The notes under the pieces: generated by a model
What the model saw: the letters and a program-made list of their open reading frames with translations, nothing else
What the model was told of the DNA's origin: nothing
The model's database searches: none
Shown here: piece by piece, positions 25,710-34,379 of the stretch
How positions within the stretch are numbered: position 1 is the stretch's first letter
Layout: every line of letters begins with the position of its first letter
Source: Cellulomonas sp.
GTDB lineage: Bacteria > Actinomycetota > Actinomycetes > Actinomycetales > Cellulomonadaceae
Reading direction: 5' to 3'
Length of the DNA stretch: 64,000 nucleotides
Assembly (NCBI RefSeq): GCF_017744555.1
Contig: NZ_JAGIBD010000003.1
Coordinates: forward strand, 86,178 to 150,177
Translations under genes and position numbers: made by a program

Positions 25710-25739
25710 TTGGGAGGGCTGCGTCCCGTCTGGCACAAT
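25710..25739 (+). promoter_or_regulatory. promoter of the rpsP operon
   Basis: TTGGGA (25710-25715), an 18-nt spacer and CACAAT (25734-25739). The leader to the rpsP GTG is about 125 nt. The rest of the interval between the M16 start and rpsP (25539-25869) holds no other gene. Confidence 0.55.
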
Positions 25740-25869
25740 GGTCGGCTGTACCCGGCGGATGCAGCCCCTCTACCTGCGCCCACCGTGTCCTCGGTCAGAC
25801 CGGAGCGCCCCACCCCACGGGGCCAGCACCGCGAGGCCACCACAGCAGACCTCAGGAGAAGACCACACC

Positions 25870-26316
25870 GTGGCCACCAAGATCCGTCTCAAGCGTCTCG
25901 GCAAGATCCGTGCGCCGTACTACCGCATCGTCGTCGCCGACTCGCGCACCAAGCGCGACGGTCGCGTGATCGAGGAGATCGGCAAGTACCACCCCACCGA
26001 GGAGCCCTCGTTCATCGAGGTCACCTCCGACCGTGCGCAGTACTGGCTCGGCGTCGGCGCGCAGCCGACCGAGCAGGTCCTCGCGATCCTCAAGATCACG
26101 GGCGACTGGCAGAAGTTCAAGGGCCTGCCGGGCGCCGAGGGCACCCTGCGGACCAAGGGCGACAAGGTCGACCCGAAGGCCGCCATCGAGGCCGCCGCCG
26201 CGGACGCCGAGAAGGTCAAGGCGAAGGCGTCGGAGAAGAAGGCCGCCGCTGCCGAGGCGCCGGCCGAGCCCGCCGCTGACGCCGAGGTCGAGGCCACCGA
26301 GGACGAGCAGGCCTGA
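25870..26316 (+). CDS. rpsP: 30S ribosomal protein S16
   Basis: A protein of 148 aa. The first 80 residues are the S16 core ([20 protein letters not shown], then [14 protein letters not shown]), which binds 16S rRNA in the 30S body. The remaining roughly 60 residues form an Ala/Glu/Lys-rich tail typical of actinobacterial S16. The GTG start is preceded by AGGAGA about 11 nt upstream. Its stop overlaps the khpA ATG, so the two are coupled. It is the first gene of the rpsP-khpA pair, upstream of rimM and trmD. Confidence 0.98.
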   Translation: MATKIRLKRLGKIRAPYYRIVVADSRTKRDGRVIEEIGKYHPTEEPSFIEVTSDRAQYWLGVGAQPTEQVLAILKITGDWQKFKGLPGAEGTLRTKGDKVDPKAAIEAAAADAEKVKAKASEKKAAAAEAPAEPAADAEVEATEDEQA

Positions 26317-26555
26317 TGCTCGCCGACGCGCTGGAGCACCTGGTGCGGGGCATCGTCGACCACCCGGACGACGTGCGCGTCACCTCCTCGTCGCTGCGCC
26401 GCGGCGAGCTCCTCGAGGTGCGGGTGCACCCGGAGGACCTCGGGCGCGTCATCGGGCGCGGCGGTCGTACCGCCCGGGCCCTGCGCACGGTCGTCGGCGC
26501 GCTGTCGCCGGACGGCGCGGTCCGCGTCGACGTCGTGGACGTCGACCGCCGCTGA
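26316..26555 (+). CDS. khpA: KH-domain RNA-binding protein KhpA
   Basis: A protein of 79 aa consisting of one KH domain with the GxxG loop in GRVIGRGGRTARALR (about residues 43-57). KhpA proteins bind RNA, usually as a dimer with KhpB. Its place between rpsP and rimM is conserved in actinobacteria and firmicutes. The ATG overlaps the rpsP stop by one base. A strong hairpin follows the gene. Confidence 0.94.
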   Translation: MLADALEHLVRGIVDHPDDVRVTSSSLRRGELLEVRVHPEDLGRVIGRGGRTARALRTVVGALSPDGAVRVDVVDVDRR

Positions 26556-26580
26556 CGGGCCCCGCTCGTCGAGGCTTCAC

Positions 26581-26615
26581 GAAGGCCCGGCCCCGTACCC
26601 TGGGGCCGGGCCTTC
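26581..26615 (+). terminator. strong hairpin between khpA and rimM
   Basis: Perfect 14-bp arms (26581-26594 and 26602-26615) with a 7-nt loop, GTACCCT. There is no U-run. It probably ends part of the rpsP-khpA transcripts or protects their 3' ends. The loop itself contains TACCCT, a good -10 hexamer, 46 nt before the rimM ATG. Confidence 0.65.
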
Positions 26616-26647
26616 GCCGTCTTCCCACCCCTCCCGAGAGGATCGTC

Positions 26648-27205
26648 ATGCTGCTCACCGTCGCGCGGATCGGCCGTGCGCACGGCCTGCGTGGGGAGGT
26701 CGCGCTCGACCTGCGGACCGACGCGCCCGAGGTCCGGCTCGCGGCCGGGACGCGCCTGCAGACCGAGCCCGCGTCCGCGGGACCGCTCACGGTCGCCCGC
26801 ACCCGCATCCAGCAGGGCCGTTGGTACGTGACGTTCGACGAGATCGCCGACCGGACCGCCGCCGAGGCGCTGCGCGGCGTCGAGCTCGTCGCCGAGGAGG
26901 TCGCGGACGACGAGGAGGACGCCTGGTACCCGCACGAGCTGAACGGGCTGCGCGCGGAGGGCGTCGACGGACGAGTGCTCGGGGAGATCGTCGGCCTGCA
27001 GCACCTGCCCGCGCACGACGTGCTGATCCTGCGCGAGCCCGACGGTGCCCGCACGCTGATCCCGTTCGTGCGGGCGATCGTGCCGGTCGTCGACGTTGCC
27101 GGCGGCCGCGTCGTGCTCGACCCGCCGGGCGGCCTGCTCGCGTCCGACGCGGCGAACCTCGTGATCTCGGACGAGACGCGTGGCGACGCCGGCTCCGAGG
27201 ACTGA
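26648..27205 (+). CDS. rimM: 16S rRNA processing/maturation factor RimM
   Basis: A protein of 185 aa. The N-terminal RimM domain starts [17 protein letters not shown], which fixes the ATG at 26648. A PRC-barrel follows ([14 protein letters not shown] onward, about residues 95-170). RimM helps mature the 3' domain of 16S rRNA in the 30S subunit and contacts S19. The gene lies between khpA and trmD; its stop is one base before the trmD GTG, so they are probably co-translated. Confidence 0.96.
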   Translation: MLLTVARIGRAHGLRGEVALDLRTDAPEVRLAAGTRLQTEPASAGPLTVARTRIQQGRWYVTFDEIADRTAAEALRGVELVAEEVADDEEDAWYPHELNGLRAEGVDGRVLGEIVGLQHLPAHDVLILREPDGARTLIPFVRAIVPVVDVAGGRVVLDPPGGLLASDAANLVISDETRGDAGSED

Positions 27206-27206
27206 C

Positions 27207-27983
27207 GTGCGCATCGACGTCGTCTCGATCTTCCCCGACTACCTCGCGCCGCTCGACCTGTCGCTCGTCGGGAAGGCGCGCACGAGCGGGCTGCTCGACC
27301 TGCGCGTGCACGACCTGCGCGACTGGACCACGGACCGCCACCGCACGGTCGACGACACCCCGTTCGGCGGCGGAGCGGGCATGGTGATGCGGCCGGACGT
27401 GTGGGGGACCGCCCTGGACTCCGTGCTGGACGAGGGCGCGCACCTGCTCGTGCCGACGCCGTCGGGTGCCCCGCTCACGCAGCGAACCGCCGAGCGACTC
27501 GCCGAGGAGCAGCACCTCGTCGTCGCGTGCGGTCGCTACGAGGGCATCGACGCGCGGGTCGCCGAGCACTACCGGTCGCGGCCGGGCGTCCGGGTGAGCG
27601 AGTTCTCGATCGGCGACTACGTCCTCAACGGCGGTGAGGTCGCGGCGCTCGTGCTGGTCGAGGCGGTCGCGCGGCTGCTCCCCGGCGTCATCGGCAACCC
27701 GCAGTCGCTCGTCGAGGAGTCGCACGGTGCGGCCGGGCTCCTCGAGTACCCCGTCTACACGAAGCCGCCGCAGTGGGCGGGCCTCGACGTGCCCGAGGTG
27801 CTGCTCTCCGGGCACCACGGCCGCATCGAGCGGTGGCGGCGTGACGAGGCGCTGCGCCGGACCGCGGAGCGTCGTCCCGACCTCGTCGCGGCGCTCGACC
27901 CCGGCACGCTCGACCGTGCCGACCTCGCGGTCCTGGCCGAGCTCGGCTGGGTGGAGCAGGGCGGCCGGCTCGTCGGGCCCTGA
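27207..27983 (+). CDS. trmD: tRNA (guanine-37-N1)-methyltransferase TrmD
   Basis: A SPOUT methyltransferase of 258 aa that methylates G37 of tRNAs reading CNN, UGG and related codons. The trefoil-knot motifs are [14 protein letters not shown] and [30 protein letters not shown] (about residues 52-64) is another family signature. The GTG at 27207 gives the expected N-terminus [12 protein letters not shown] and is one base after the rimM stop. The next gene is rplS, behind its own promoter. Confidence 0.97.
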   Translation: MRIDVVSIFPDYLAPLDLSLVGKARTSGLLDLRVHDLRDWTTDRHRTVDDTPFGGGAGMVMRPDVWGTALDSVLDEGAHLLVPTPSGAPLTQRTAERLAEEQHLVVACGRYEGIDARVAEHYRSRPGVRVSEFSIGDYVLNGGEVAALVLVEAVARLLPGVIGNPQSLVEESHGAAGLLEYPVYTKPPQWAGLDVPEVLLSGHHGRIERWRRDEALRRTAERRPDLVAALDPGTLDRADLAVLAELGWVEQGGRLVGP

Positions 27984-28024
27984 CGCGCCGAGGAACAGGG
28001 CTCGGCCCGTCGCCCGGTCCCGGA

Positions 28025-28055
28025 TTGGTGGGGCGTGCGCCCGCTGTGGCAGACT
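28025..28055 (+). promoter_or_regulatory. candidate promoter of rplS
   Basis: TTGGTG (28025-28030) and CAGACT (28050-28055) with a 19-nt spacer. It is followed by a 180-nt leader before the rplS start. Confidence 0.45.
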
Positions 28056-28061
28056 TGCCCG

Positions 28062-28238
28062 TTGGTGCGCGCCGGTCGCGTCTCTGCCACAGGGGAGACG
28101 AACCACGACCACCGAGGACAGGTCCAGAGCCTGTCCCCGAACGCACCGGACCAGACCATCGGGACGCCCGCGCACGCTGATGCCGCGGCGCCCTCGACGA
28201 CGTTCCTGACCTGTGGCAGGGCGGGGAAGTGACAGCAC
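28062..28238 (+). promoter_or_regulatory. structured 5' leader of rplS
   Basis: The leader contains a local hairpin (28116-28122 with 28130-28136, 7 bp, 7-nt loop). It also contains a long-range helix in which 28084-28093 (CTGCCACAGG) pairs perfectly with 28210-28219 (CCTGTGGCAG). This extends to 12 bp with one G-U pair at 28082-28093/28210-28221. The 3' strand abuts the GGGGAAG Shine-Dalgarno at 28223-28229. It could be an L19 autoregulatory leader; that role is inferred. Confidence 0.55.
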
Positions 28239-28604
28239 ATGCACACGCTCGACCAGGTCGACGCAGCCTCGCTGCGCAGCGACATCCCGGACTTCCGCCC
28301 CGGGGACACCCTGAAGGTCAACGTCAAGGTCGTCGAGGGCAACCGCTCCCGCATCCAGGCGTTCCAGGGCGTCGTCATCGCCCGTCAGGGCGAGGGCGTC
28401 CGCGAGACGTTCACGGTCCGCAAGATCAGCTTCCAGGTCGGTGTCGAGCGCACGTTCCCGGTGCACTCCCCGACGCTCGACTCGATCGAGGTCGTCACCC
28501 GCGGTGACGTCCGCCGCGCGAAGCTGTACTACCTGCGCAAGCTCCGCGGCAAGAAGGCCAAGATCAAGGAGAAGCGCGAGAACGTCCCCGCGAAGAAGGC
28601 CTGA
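28239..28604 (+). CDS. rplS: 50S ribosomal protein L19
   Basis: A protein of 121 aa, the normal L19 size. L19 lies at the 30S-50S interface. The motifs [20 protein letters not shown] and [17 protein letters not shown] are diagnostic, and the basic C-terminus ([20 protein letters not shown]) binds rRNA. The ATG has GGGGAAG about 9 nt upstream. It is preceded by a structured leader and followed by a strong terminator, so it is probably a single-gene transcript. Confidence 0.98.
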   Translation: MHTLDQVDAASLRSDIPDFRPGDTLKVNVKVVEGNRSRIQAFQGVVIARQGEGVRETFTVRKISFQVGVERTFPVHSPTLDSIEVVTRGDVRRAKLYYLRKLRGKKAKIKEKRENVPAKKA

Positions 28605-28618
28605 GCCTTTCCGCGTCC

Positions 28619-28660
28619 GACGGGCGGTCACCCCCTGGGGGGTGGCCGCCCGTCGCTTTC
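28619..28660 (+). terminator. intrinsic terminator of rplS
   Basis: A 17-bp stem with one G-U pair (28619-28635 with 28638-28654) and a very tight loop, followed by GCTTTCTG. It is the clearest terminator in the window. Confidence 0.85.
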
Positions 28661-28724
28661 TGTGAATGTCCGACTTGGGCGGTACCGCATGGTGGTTCGT
28701 TACCCGCGGACGCCCCCCGCATGC

Positions 28725-28730
28725 GAGAGT
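28725..28730 (+). promoter_or_regulatory. -10-like hexamer of lepB
   Basis: GAGAGT ends 6 nt before the GTG at 28737. Confidence 0.4.
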
Positions 28731-28736
28731 GTGCGG

Positions 28737-29615
28737 GTGATCGAGCGCCCGTCCGAGGACATCGAGGACCCGACGAGGCCCTTCACCTGGCCCTCGCTCG
28801 GCGCCTCCCCGCAGCCCGGTCCGACACCGTCGGGTGCGGCGTCCGCGGCGGTGCCCGAGGGCACCGGCACCTCGCCCGAGGAGTCCGGCGACCGGCGCTC
28901 GCGGCGGACCGCCGCGCACCGGCACGCCGAGGAGAAGCCGCGCAGCGGCGCCATGGCGATGCTGCGCGAGACGGTGATCATCCTCGCGAGCGCGCTGATC
29001 CTGTCGCTCATCGTCAAGACGTTCCTCGTGCAGGCGTTCTTCATCCCGAGCCCCTCGATGCACGAGACGCTGATCGAGGACGACCGCATCCTCGTGAGCA
29101 AGCTGACGCCCGGTCCGTTCGACCTGCACCGCGGCGACATCGTCGTGTTCAAGGACCCGGGCGGCTGGCTGCCGCCGGGCGGGGAACCCGACGCCGTCGG
29201 CGTGCGGCGCGTCGTCAACGACGCTCTCACCTGGGTCGGCCTGTACCCCCAGGACGCCGGTGAGCACCTCGTCAAGCGCGTCATCGGCCTCCCGGGCGAC
29301 CACGTGGCGTGCCTCGGCCCCGGCGAACCGGTCACCGTGAACGGTGTCGCGCTCGAGGAGCCGTACCTCGCGCCGGGAGCCATGCCCAGCGAGAAGGCGT
29401 TCGACATCACCGTGCCCGCCGACAGCCTGTGGGTGATGGGCGACAACCGGCAGCACTCGGCCGACTCGCGATGGAACCAGGGCAAGCCCGGTGGCGGGTC
29501 CGTGCCGATCAAGAACGTGGTCGGCGTCGCCTTCGTCACCGTGTGGCCGCTGGACCGTGCGACGATCCTGCGCAACCCGTCGGCGACGTTCGAGGACGTG
29601 CCCGACCCGTCATGA
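28737..29615 (+). CDS. lepB: signal peptidase I
   Basis: A protein of 292 aa. A charged, disordered cytoplasmic N-terminus of about 75 residues precedes one membrane helix (about 79-100). The catalytic domain carries PSPSM with Ser107 as nucleophile and [10 protein letters not shown] with Lys180 as general base. [12 protein letters not shown] and [13 protein letters not shown] are the other conserved boxes. It cleaves signal peptides on the outer face of the membrane. The GTG at 28737 is supported by the -10-like hexamer 6 nt upstream; ATG codons further up (28662, 28689) would add unsupported residues. It overlaps rnhB by 4 nt. Confidence 0.95.
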   Translation: MIERPSEDIEDPTRPFTWPSLGASPQPGPTPSGAASAAVPEGTGTSPEESGDRRSRRTAAHRHAEEKPRSGAMAMLRETVIILASALILSLIVKTFLVQAFFIPSPSMHETLIEDDRILVSKLTPGPFDLHRGDIVVFKDPGGWLPPGGEPDAVGVRRVVNDALTWVGLYPQDAGEHLVKRVIGLPGDHVACLGPGEPVTVNGVALEEPYLAPGAMPSEKAFDITVPADSLWVMGDNRQHSADSRWNQGKPGGGSVPIKNVVGVAFVTVWPLDRATILRNPSATFEDVPDPS

Positions 29616-30529
29616 CGCTGACCGTCGACCCTGTCGGACCCGGCCCGGTGGACGAGCCGGGACGGCTGCGCACCCCGTCGCCGCGGACCCGGACGGCTGC
29701 CCGCCCGGCGGCGCGTCCCGGTCCGCACCTGCGTCACGAGCGGGTGCTGCTGCGGGAGGGCGCGACGTTCGTCGCCGGCATGGACGAGGTGGGCCGGGGC
29801 TCGCTCGCCGGGCCGGTGAGCGTCGGCGTGGTCGTCGTGGACGCCGGGACACGGTCCGCCCCGCGGGGGGTGGCCGACTCCAAGCTCCTCACCCCGGCCG
29901 CCCGCACGGCCCTGCTGCCGGCTCTGGGCCGGTGGGGCCTCGCGCGCGCCGTGGGCCACGCGAGCGCGGCCGAGATCGACGACCTGGGCATCATCGCGGC
30001 GCTGCGTCTCGCCGGGTCGAGGGCGTTGACGACGGTCGTCGCGGTCGTCGGCCGCGTGGACGTCGTCCTACTGGACGGCTCGCACGACTGGCTCACGCCG
30101 CCTGCGGCGGTGCCCGACCTGTTCGCCGCCGTCGACGAGACCGCGATGCCTGCCGTCCCGCGGGTCCGGATGCGGGTCAAGGCCGACCGGACGTGCGCGA
30201 GCGTCGCCGCGGCGAGCGTGCTCGCCAAGTGCGAGCGGGACGCGCTCATGGTCGACCTCGCCGGCCGGTACCCGGCGTACCGGTGGGACGAGAACAAGGG
30301 CTACTCGTCGCCGGACCACCTCGCCGCGCTGCGTGAGCTCGGGCCGAGCGACCTCCACCGCCGGTCGTGGCGCCTGCCCGGTGTGGACCCGGAGGACGCC
30401 CTGCTGGACGACGACTCCCTGCTGCACGACGACGCCCTGCTGGACGTCGAGGGTGACGCCGATCTGCCTCTCGACGACCTCGACCCGGACGACGTGACGG
30501 ACCGGACGGACGAGGGCGACACGGACTGA
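29612..30529 (+). CDS. rnhB: ribonuclease HII
   Basis: A protein of 305 aa. The catalytic core has [14 protein letters not shown] (Asp58, Glu59), LLDGSHDW and [14 protein letters not shown] for the remaining acidic residues. It removes ribonucleotides and RNA primers from DNA duplexes. The core is preceded by a Pro/Arg-rich segment of about 45 residues. It is followed by an acidic tail of about 55 residues ([16 protein letters not shown]), which makes the protein longer than the usual 210-260 aa. The ATG overlaps the lepB stop (ATGA). Confidence 0.95.
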   Translation: MTLTVDPVGPGPVDEPGRLRTPSPRTRTAARPAARPGPHLRHERVLLREGATFVAGMDEVGRGSLAGPVSVGVVVVDAGTRSAPRGVADSKLLTPAARTALLPALGRWGLARAVGHASAAEIDDLGIIAALRLAGSRALTTVVAVVGRVDVVLLDGSHDWLTPPAAVPDLFAAVDETAMPAVPRVRMRVKADRTCASVAAASVLAKCERDALMVDLAGRYPAYRWDENKGYSSPDHLAALRELGPSDLHRRSWRLPGVDPEDALLDDDSLLHDDALLDVEGDADLPLDDLDPDDVTDRTDEGDTD

Positions 30530-30578
30530 CGAGGCCGCCGGACGGGTGCGCTGCCACCCGGGACGGCTGCCCATGGGG

Positions 30579-30584
30579 GATGAT
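30579..30584 (+). promoter_or_regulatory. -10-like hexamer of the DUF2469 gene
   Basis: GATGAT ends 6 nt before the GTG at 30591. The 17-nt block from here is almost identical to the one in front of dxr. Confidence 0.45.
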
Positions 30585-30590
30585 GGCCCG

Positions 30591-30914
30591 GTGAGTGCGG
30601 AGGACCTGGAGAACTACGAGACCGACATGGAGCTCGCGCTCTACCGTGAGTACCGGGACGTCGTGGGGCTCTTCTCGTACGTCGTGGAGACCGAGCGCCG
30701 GTTCTACCTCGCGAACCAGGTGGACCTGCAGGTGCGGTCCGCTGCGGGCGAGGTGTACTTCGAGCTGAGCCTCGCGGACGCGTGGGTGTGGGACGTGTAC
30801 CGGTCGGCGCGGTTCGTGAAGTCGGTGCGTGTCGTGACGTTCAAGGACGTCAACGTCGAGGAGCTCGCGAAGGCGGAGCTCGACCTCGGCGGCAGCGGCG
30901 GCTTCGGGCGGTAG
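30591..30914 (+). CDS. DUF2469 family protein
   Basis: A soluble protein of 107 aa that begins SAEDLENYETDMELALYREY and contains ERRFYLANQVDLQVRS and the aromatic-rich WVWDVYRSARFV. These match the DUF2469 family that lies next to rnhB and yraN in nearly all actinobacteria (for example Rv2901c). Its function is unknown. The GTG at 30591 is chosen because a -10-like hexamer lies 6 nt upstream. A 242-nt gap without a recognisable gene follows, up to yraN. Confidence 0.9.
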   Translation: MSAEDLENYETDMELALYREYRDVVGLFSYVVETERRFYLANQVDLQVRSAAGEVYFELSLADAWVWDVYRSARFVKSVRVVTFKDVNVEELAKAELDLGGSGGFGR

Positions 30915-31156
30915 CGACCGCCACGCGGCCGCGGCTCCGGGCGGGCCACAGTCGCGGCGGCGCGGGCGCCGAGCGGTCCGTGCTGGGCAGCGCGTCCTCG
31001 ATCGTCGTGCGGTGCGGGCGCCGGTCGCTCCGGGCGAGGGCCGACCCCCGTCGAGCCGCCCACAGCCCCGCTTCCCGCCTCCGTCCTCACGACCGGCGAA
31101 CAGGTCGCCGCGAGCGGTCGTGCCGCCGTGGCACCGTCCTGCGCGGAGGTGGTCCG

Positions 31157-31513
31157 GTGCGGGCGAAGGACGCGGTGGGACGGTACGGGGAGGACGTGGC
31201 GGCGGCGCACGTCGCGGCGCAGGGCTGGCGGGTGCTGGACCGGAACTGGCGGGTCGCCGCCGGTGAGCTCGACCTCGTCGCACTCGACGGCGACGAGCTC
31301 GTCGTGGTCGAGGTCAAGACGCGGCGGTCGACGTCGTTCGGGCATCCCGCCGAGGCGGTGACCGCGCTCAAGCTCGCGCGCATCCGACGGCTCGCTGCCC
31401 AGTGGCTCGCGTCGCACGAGACGCGGCCGGCGTCGGTGCGGATCGACGTCATCGCGGTGCTCCTGCCGCGGCGCGGCTCCGCGCAGGTCGAGCACCTGGT
31501 CGGGGTGGTCTGA
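31157..31513 (+). CDS. UPF0102 family nuclease-fold protein YraN
   Basis: A protein of 118 aa with a restriction-endonuclease-like fold. The PD-(D/E)xK-type residues are visible in GELDLVALDGDELVVVEVK. VGRYGEDVAAAHV at the N-terminus and SVRIDVIAV near the end are family signatures. The biological role is not established. The GTG is preceded by GGAGGT at 31145-31150, an ideal Shine-Dalgarno. The stop abuts the comM GTG with no gap, so yraN-comM-dprA form an operon. Confidence 0.92.
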   Translation: MRAKDAVGRYGEDVAAAHVAAQGWRVLDRNWRVAAGELDLVALDGDELVVVEVKTRRSTSFGHPAEAVTALKLARIRRLAAQWLASHETRPASVRIDVIAVLLPRRGSAQVEHLVGVV

Positions 31514-33034
31514 GTGGCGCTCGGTCGCACGCTCGCGGTCGCCCTGATCGGGCTGCGCGGCCACGTCGTCGAGGTCGAGGCGCACCTCGCACCGTCCCTC
31601 CCGGCGTTCACGCTCGTCGGGCTCCCCGACGCGGCGCTCGCGGAGTCCCGGGACCGGGTCCGCGCGGCCGTCTCGTCGTCGGGGTTGGCGTGGCCGCAGC
31701 GGCGGATCACCGTCAACCTCTCGCCGGCGACCCTCCCGAAGTCCGGCTCGACGTTCGACCTGGCGATCGCGGTGGCGATGCTCGCCGGTGCCGAGGCGAT
31801 CGAGCCCGTGCGTGCCGACGGGGTCGTGCACCTCGGTGAGCTCGGGCTCGACGGGCGGCTGCGTCCGGTCCGCGGTGTGCTGCCCGCGGTCGCCGCTGCG
31901 GTCGCTGCGGGTCATCCACGGGTCGTCGTGCCACGAGGGAACCTCGTGGAGGCGCGGCTCGTGCCCGGTGCGCGCGTGACCGGTGCGGACAGCCTCGCCG
32001 AGGTGGCCGCCGGGTACGGCGCCGACGTGGACGTCCCCGACGTGGTCCCGGTGGGCGCGGACCACGCCGCTGCTCCGGCCCGCCCCGACCTCGACCTGGC
32101 CGACGTCGTGGGGCAGGACGACGCCCGGCACAGCCTCGAGGTGGCCGCCGCGGGCGGGCACCACCTCCTGATGGTCGGGCCACCCGGAACCGGGAAGACG
32201 ATGCTCGCCGCACGGCTCCCCGGTCTGCTCCCTGACCTCTCCGAGGCGGACGCGGTCGAGGTGACGGCGGTGCACTCGGTCGCGGGAACGTTCGACCCCG
32301 GGGAGGGACTGCTGCGCCGGCCGCCGTTCGAGGATCCGCACCACACGGCGACGCCCGCGAGCGTCGTCGGGGGTGGCTCGGGAGTTCCCCGACCGGGGGC
32401 GGCGTCGCGGGCCCACCGCGGCGTCCTCTTCCTCGACGAGGCGCCCGAGTTCACCACGGCGGTGCTGCAGACGCTCCGGCAGCCGCTCGAGCACGGGGAG
32501 CTGGTGCTGCACCGTGCCGCGGGTGCCGCGCGGTACCCGGCACGGTTCCAGCTCGTGCTGGCGGCGAACCCGTGCCCGTGCGGCAAGGCCGTCGGCAAGG
32601 GCCTGGGCTGCACGTGCCGGGCGGAGCAGCGCCGCCGGTACTTCGGCAAGCTGTCCGGTCCGCTGCTCGACCGCGTGGACCTGCAGGTCGAGCTGGGACC
32701 GGCGCGGCCCGGCGCGCAGCCGGGGGAGCGGTCGGCCGCCGTCGGCGCACGGGTCGCGACGTGCCGCACCGCCCAGGCCGAGCGGCTCGCCGGCACGCCA
32801 TGGCGTACCAACGCCGACGTGCCCGGCGCGTGGCTGCGGGCGCGGCTCGGCGCCGACCGGTCGCTCATGGTCGAGCTCGACCGCGCGGTCGACCGCGGGA
32901 CGCTGAGCCTGCGTGGTGTCGACCGCGTCCTGCGCGTCGCGTGGACGCTCGCCGACCTCGGAGGCCGGGACGCGCCGTCCCGGGCGGACGTCGGCCAGGC
33001 GCTGCTCCTGCGGACCCGCGGGCACGGCGCATGA
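31514..33034 (+). CDS. comM: ComM/YifB family Mg-chelatase-like AAA+ ATPase
   Basis: A protein of 506 aa. An N-terminal Lon-substrate-binding-like domain (about 1-190) precedes the AAA+ domain with Walker A MVGPPGTGKTMLA (about 219-231) and Walker B GVLFLDEAPEF. A zinc-like CPCGKAVGKGLGCTC segment and a C-terminal Mg-chelatase domain follow. In transformable bacteria ComM is a hexameric helicase that extends branch migration during uptake of foreign DNA. It sits between yraN and dprA, the conserved order, and overlaps dprA by 4 nt. Confidence 0.95.
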   Translation: MALGRTLAVALIGLRGHVVEVEAHLAPSLPAFTLVGLPDAALAESRDRVRAAVSSSGLAWPQRRITVNLSPATLPKSGSTFDLAIAVAMLAGAEAIEPVRADGVVHLGELGLDGRLRPVRGVLPAVAAAVAAGHPRVVVPRGNLVEARLVPGARVTGADSLAEVAAGYGADVDVPDVVPVGADHAAAPARPDLDLADVVGQDDARHSLEVAAAGGHHLLMVGPPGTGKTMLAARLPGLLPDLSEADAVEVTAVHSVAGTFDPGEGLLRRPPFEDPHHTATPASVVGGGSGVPRPGAASRAHRGVLFLDEAPEFTTAVLQTLRQPLEHGELVLHRAAGAARYPARFQLVLAANPCPCGKAVGKGLGCTCRAEQRRRYFGKLSGPLLDRVDLQVELGPARPGAQPGERSAAVGARVATCRTAQAERLAGTPWRTNADVPGAWLRARLGADRSLMVELDRAVDRGTLSLRGVDRVLRVAWTLADLGGRDAPSRADVGQALLLRTRGHGA

Positions 33035-34236
33035 ACGCCGTGGGCAGGGCCGACCGCGACGACGTGAGCGAGTTCGTGGCGAGGGTCGCGTGGAGCGGCC
33101 TGGCCGAACCGGGCGACCGGGTCGCCGGCGCCCTCGTCGACGCTCTCGGTGCGGTGGGTGCGTGGCGCTGGCTCGGTGGCTCGCTCGACGCGGAGCGACC
33201 GCTGGTGTGGGGGCCCGTCGAGGCGCGCACCGGCCCGCTGCCGGCCGTCCAGCGGGCCCGGCTCGAACGGTCGGTGCGACGGTGGGCGACGCGGTGGCCG
33301 ACGGTCGACCCCGAGCGTGATCTCGACGACCTCTCCCGCCTGGGCGGGGCGGTGCTCGTCCCGGGCGATCCCCGGTGGCCGGCGGGGATCGACGACCTCG
33401 GTGACGAGCGGCCGTTCTGCCTGTGGGTCCGGGGCGAGCCGGATCTGGCCGGTGCATGGCGACGGGGGATCGCGCTCGTGGGGTCGCGGGCGGCGACCAG
33501 CTACGGCGAGCGCGTCGCGTTCGACCTGGCCGAGGGCCTGAGCGCGCGGGGTGCGACGGTCGTGTCAGGCGGCGCGTACGGGATCGACGCCGCGGCGCAC
33601 CGCGGGTCGCTCGCCGCCGGCGGTCCGACGAGCGTGGTGCTGGCGGGCGGCGTCGACCGCACGTACCCGGTCGGCAACGCGCGTCTCTTCGAGGCGGTCG
33701 TCGGCGGCGGAGGGTCGGTCGTCGCCGAGCTCGGGCCCGGGAGGCTTCCGACCAGGAGCCGGTTCCTGCAGCGCAACCGGTTGATCGCGGCAGGGAGCCG
33801 GGCGACGGTCGTCGTCGAGGCGGCGTGGCGGTCGGGGGCGATGAGCTCGGCGCACCACGCGGCCCGGCTCCTGCGGCCGGTCGGGGCCGTGCCGGGACCG
33901 GTCACGTCGGTGGCGTCGGCGGGGTGCCATCGGCTGCTGCGCGACGGCGTCGCGGTGTGCGTGACGGACGCGGCGGAGGTCGCCGAGCTCGCCGGGGCGT
34001 CCGGCACCGACCTCGTGACGGAGCGCGCCGAGGCGCCCCGAGCGGGTGACGGCCTGGACGCTGTCACGCGCGCCGTCCTCGAGGCGCTCCCGCGTCGCGC
34101 GCCCGCCGATCTCGCGACCGTCGCGTCCTCCGCAGGGGTGACGACGGCGGAGGCGCGGGCCGCCCTCGGACTGCTCGAGCTCGACGGTTCCGCGGTGCGT
34201 TCGGGTGGTGACTGGTCCCTACGGGCCGGAGGGTGA
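33031..34236 (+). CDS. dprA: DNA-processing protein DprA
   Basis: A protein of 401 aa. The Rossmann-like DprA core carries GIALVGSRAATSYGE, VSGGAYGIDAAAH and GGVDRTYP (about residues 150-220), then FLQRNRLIAAGSRATVVVEA. A C-terminal winged-helix DML1-like domain occupies about residues 335-400. DprA binds single-stranded DNA and loads RecA during transformation or repair. The ATG overlaps the comM stop (ATGA). No other competence gene is in the window, so natural transformation cannot be claimed. Confidence 0.96.
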   Translation: MNAVGRADRDDVSEFVARVAWSGLAEPGDRVAGALVDALGAVGAWRWLGGSLDAERPLVWGPVEARTGPLPAVQRARLERSVRRWATRWPTVDPERDLDDLSRLGGAVLVPGDPRWPAGIDDLGDERPFCLWVRGEPDLAGAWRRGIALVGSRAATSYGERVAFDLAEGLSARGATVVSGGAYGIDAAAHRGSLAAGGPTSVVLAGGVDRTYPVGNARLFEAVVGGGGSVVAELGPGRLPTRSRFLQRNRLIAAGSRATVVVEAAWRSGAMSSAHHAARLLRPVGAVPGPVTSVASAGCHRLLRDGVAVCVTDAAEVAELAGASGTDLVTERAEAPRAGDGLDAVTRAVLEALPRRAPADLATVASSAGVTTAEARAALGLLELDGSAVRSGGDWSLRAGG

Positions 34237-34272
34237 GCCGGGCACCGGGTGAAAAGGCTGGCGTGTGACGGA

Positions 34273-34289
34273 ATTCGCGGCCCGCGAAT
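34273..34289. repeat. 8-bp perfect palindrome between dprA and xerC
   Basis: ATTCGCGG and CCGCGAAT flank a single C. It lies 37 nt after the dprA stop, at the start of a stretch (about 34250-34500) with visibly lower G+C than its surroundings. It could be a weak terminator or a regulator site for xerC. Confidence 0.5.
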
Positions 34290-34379
34290 CGGACAAGCAC
34301 GGCGGAATCCCCCAGCGCTAGGCCTCTTGGGTGAGAGTCCCGCTTGTTTCCGTGATGTGTTTCAGGTCACCGTAGGCCC

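Noticed and set aside
30915..31156. A small gene between DUF2469 and yraN
   Set aside because: The 242-nt gap has open frames but no start with a Shine-Dalgarno or leaderless promoter and no recognisable product.
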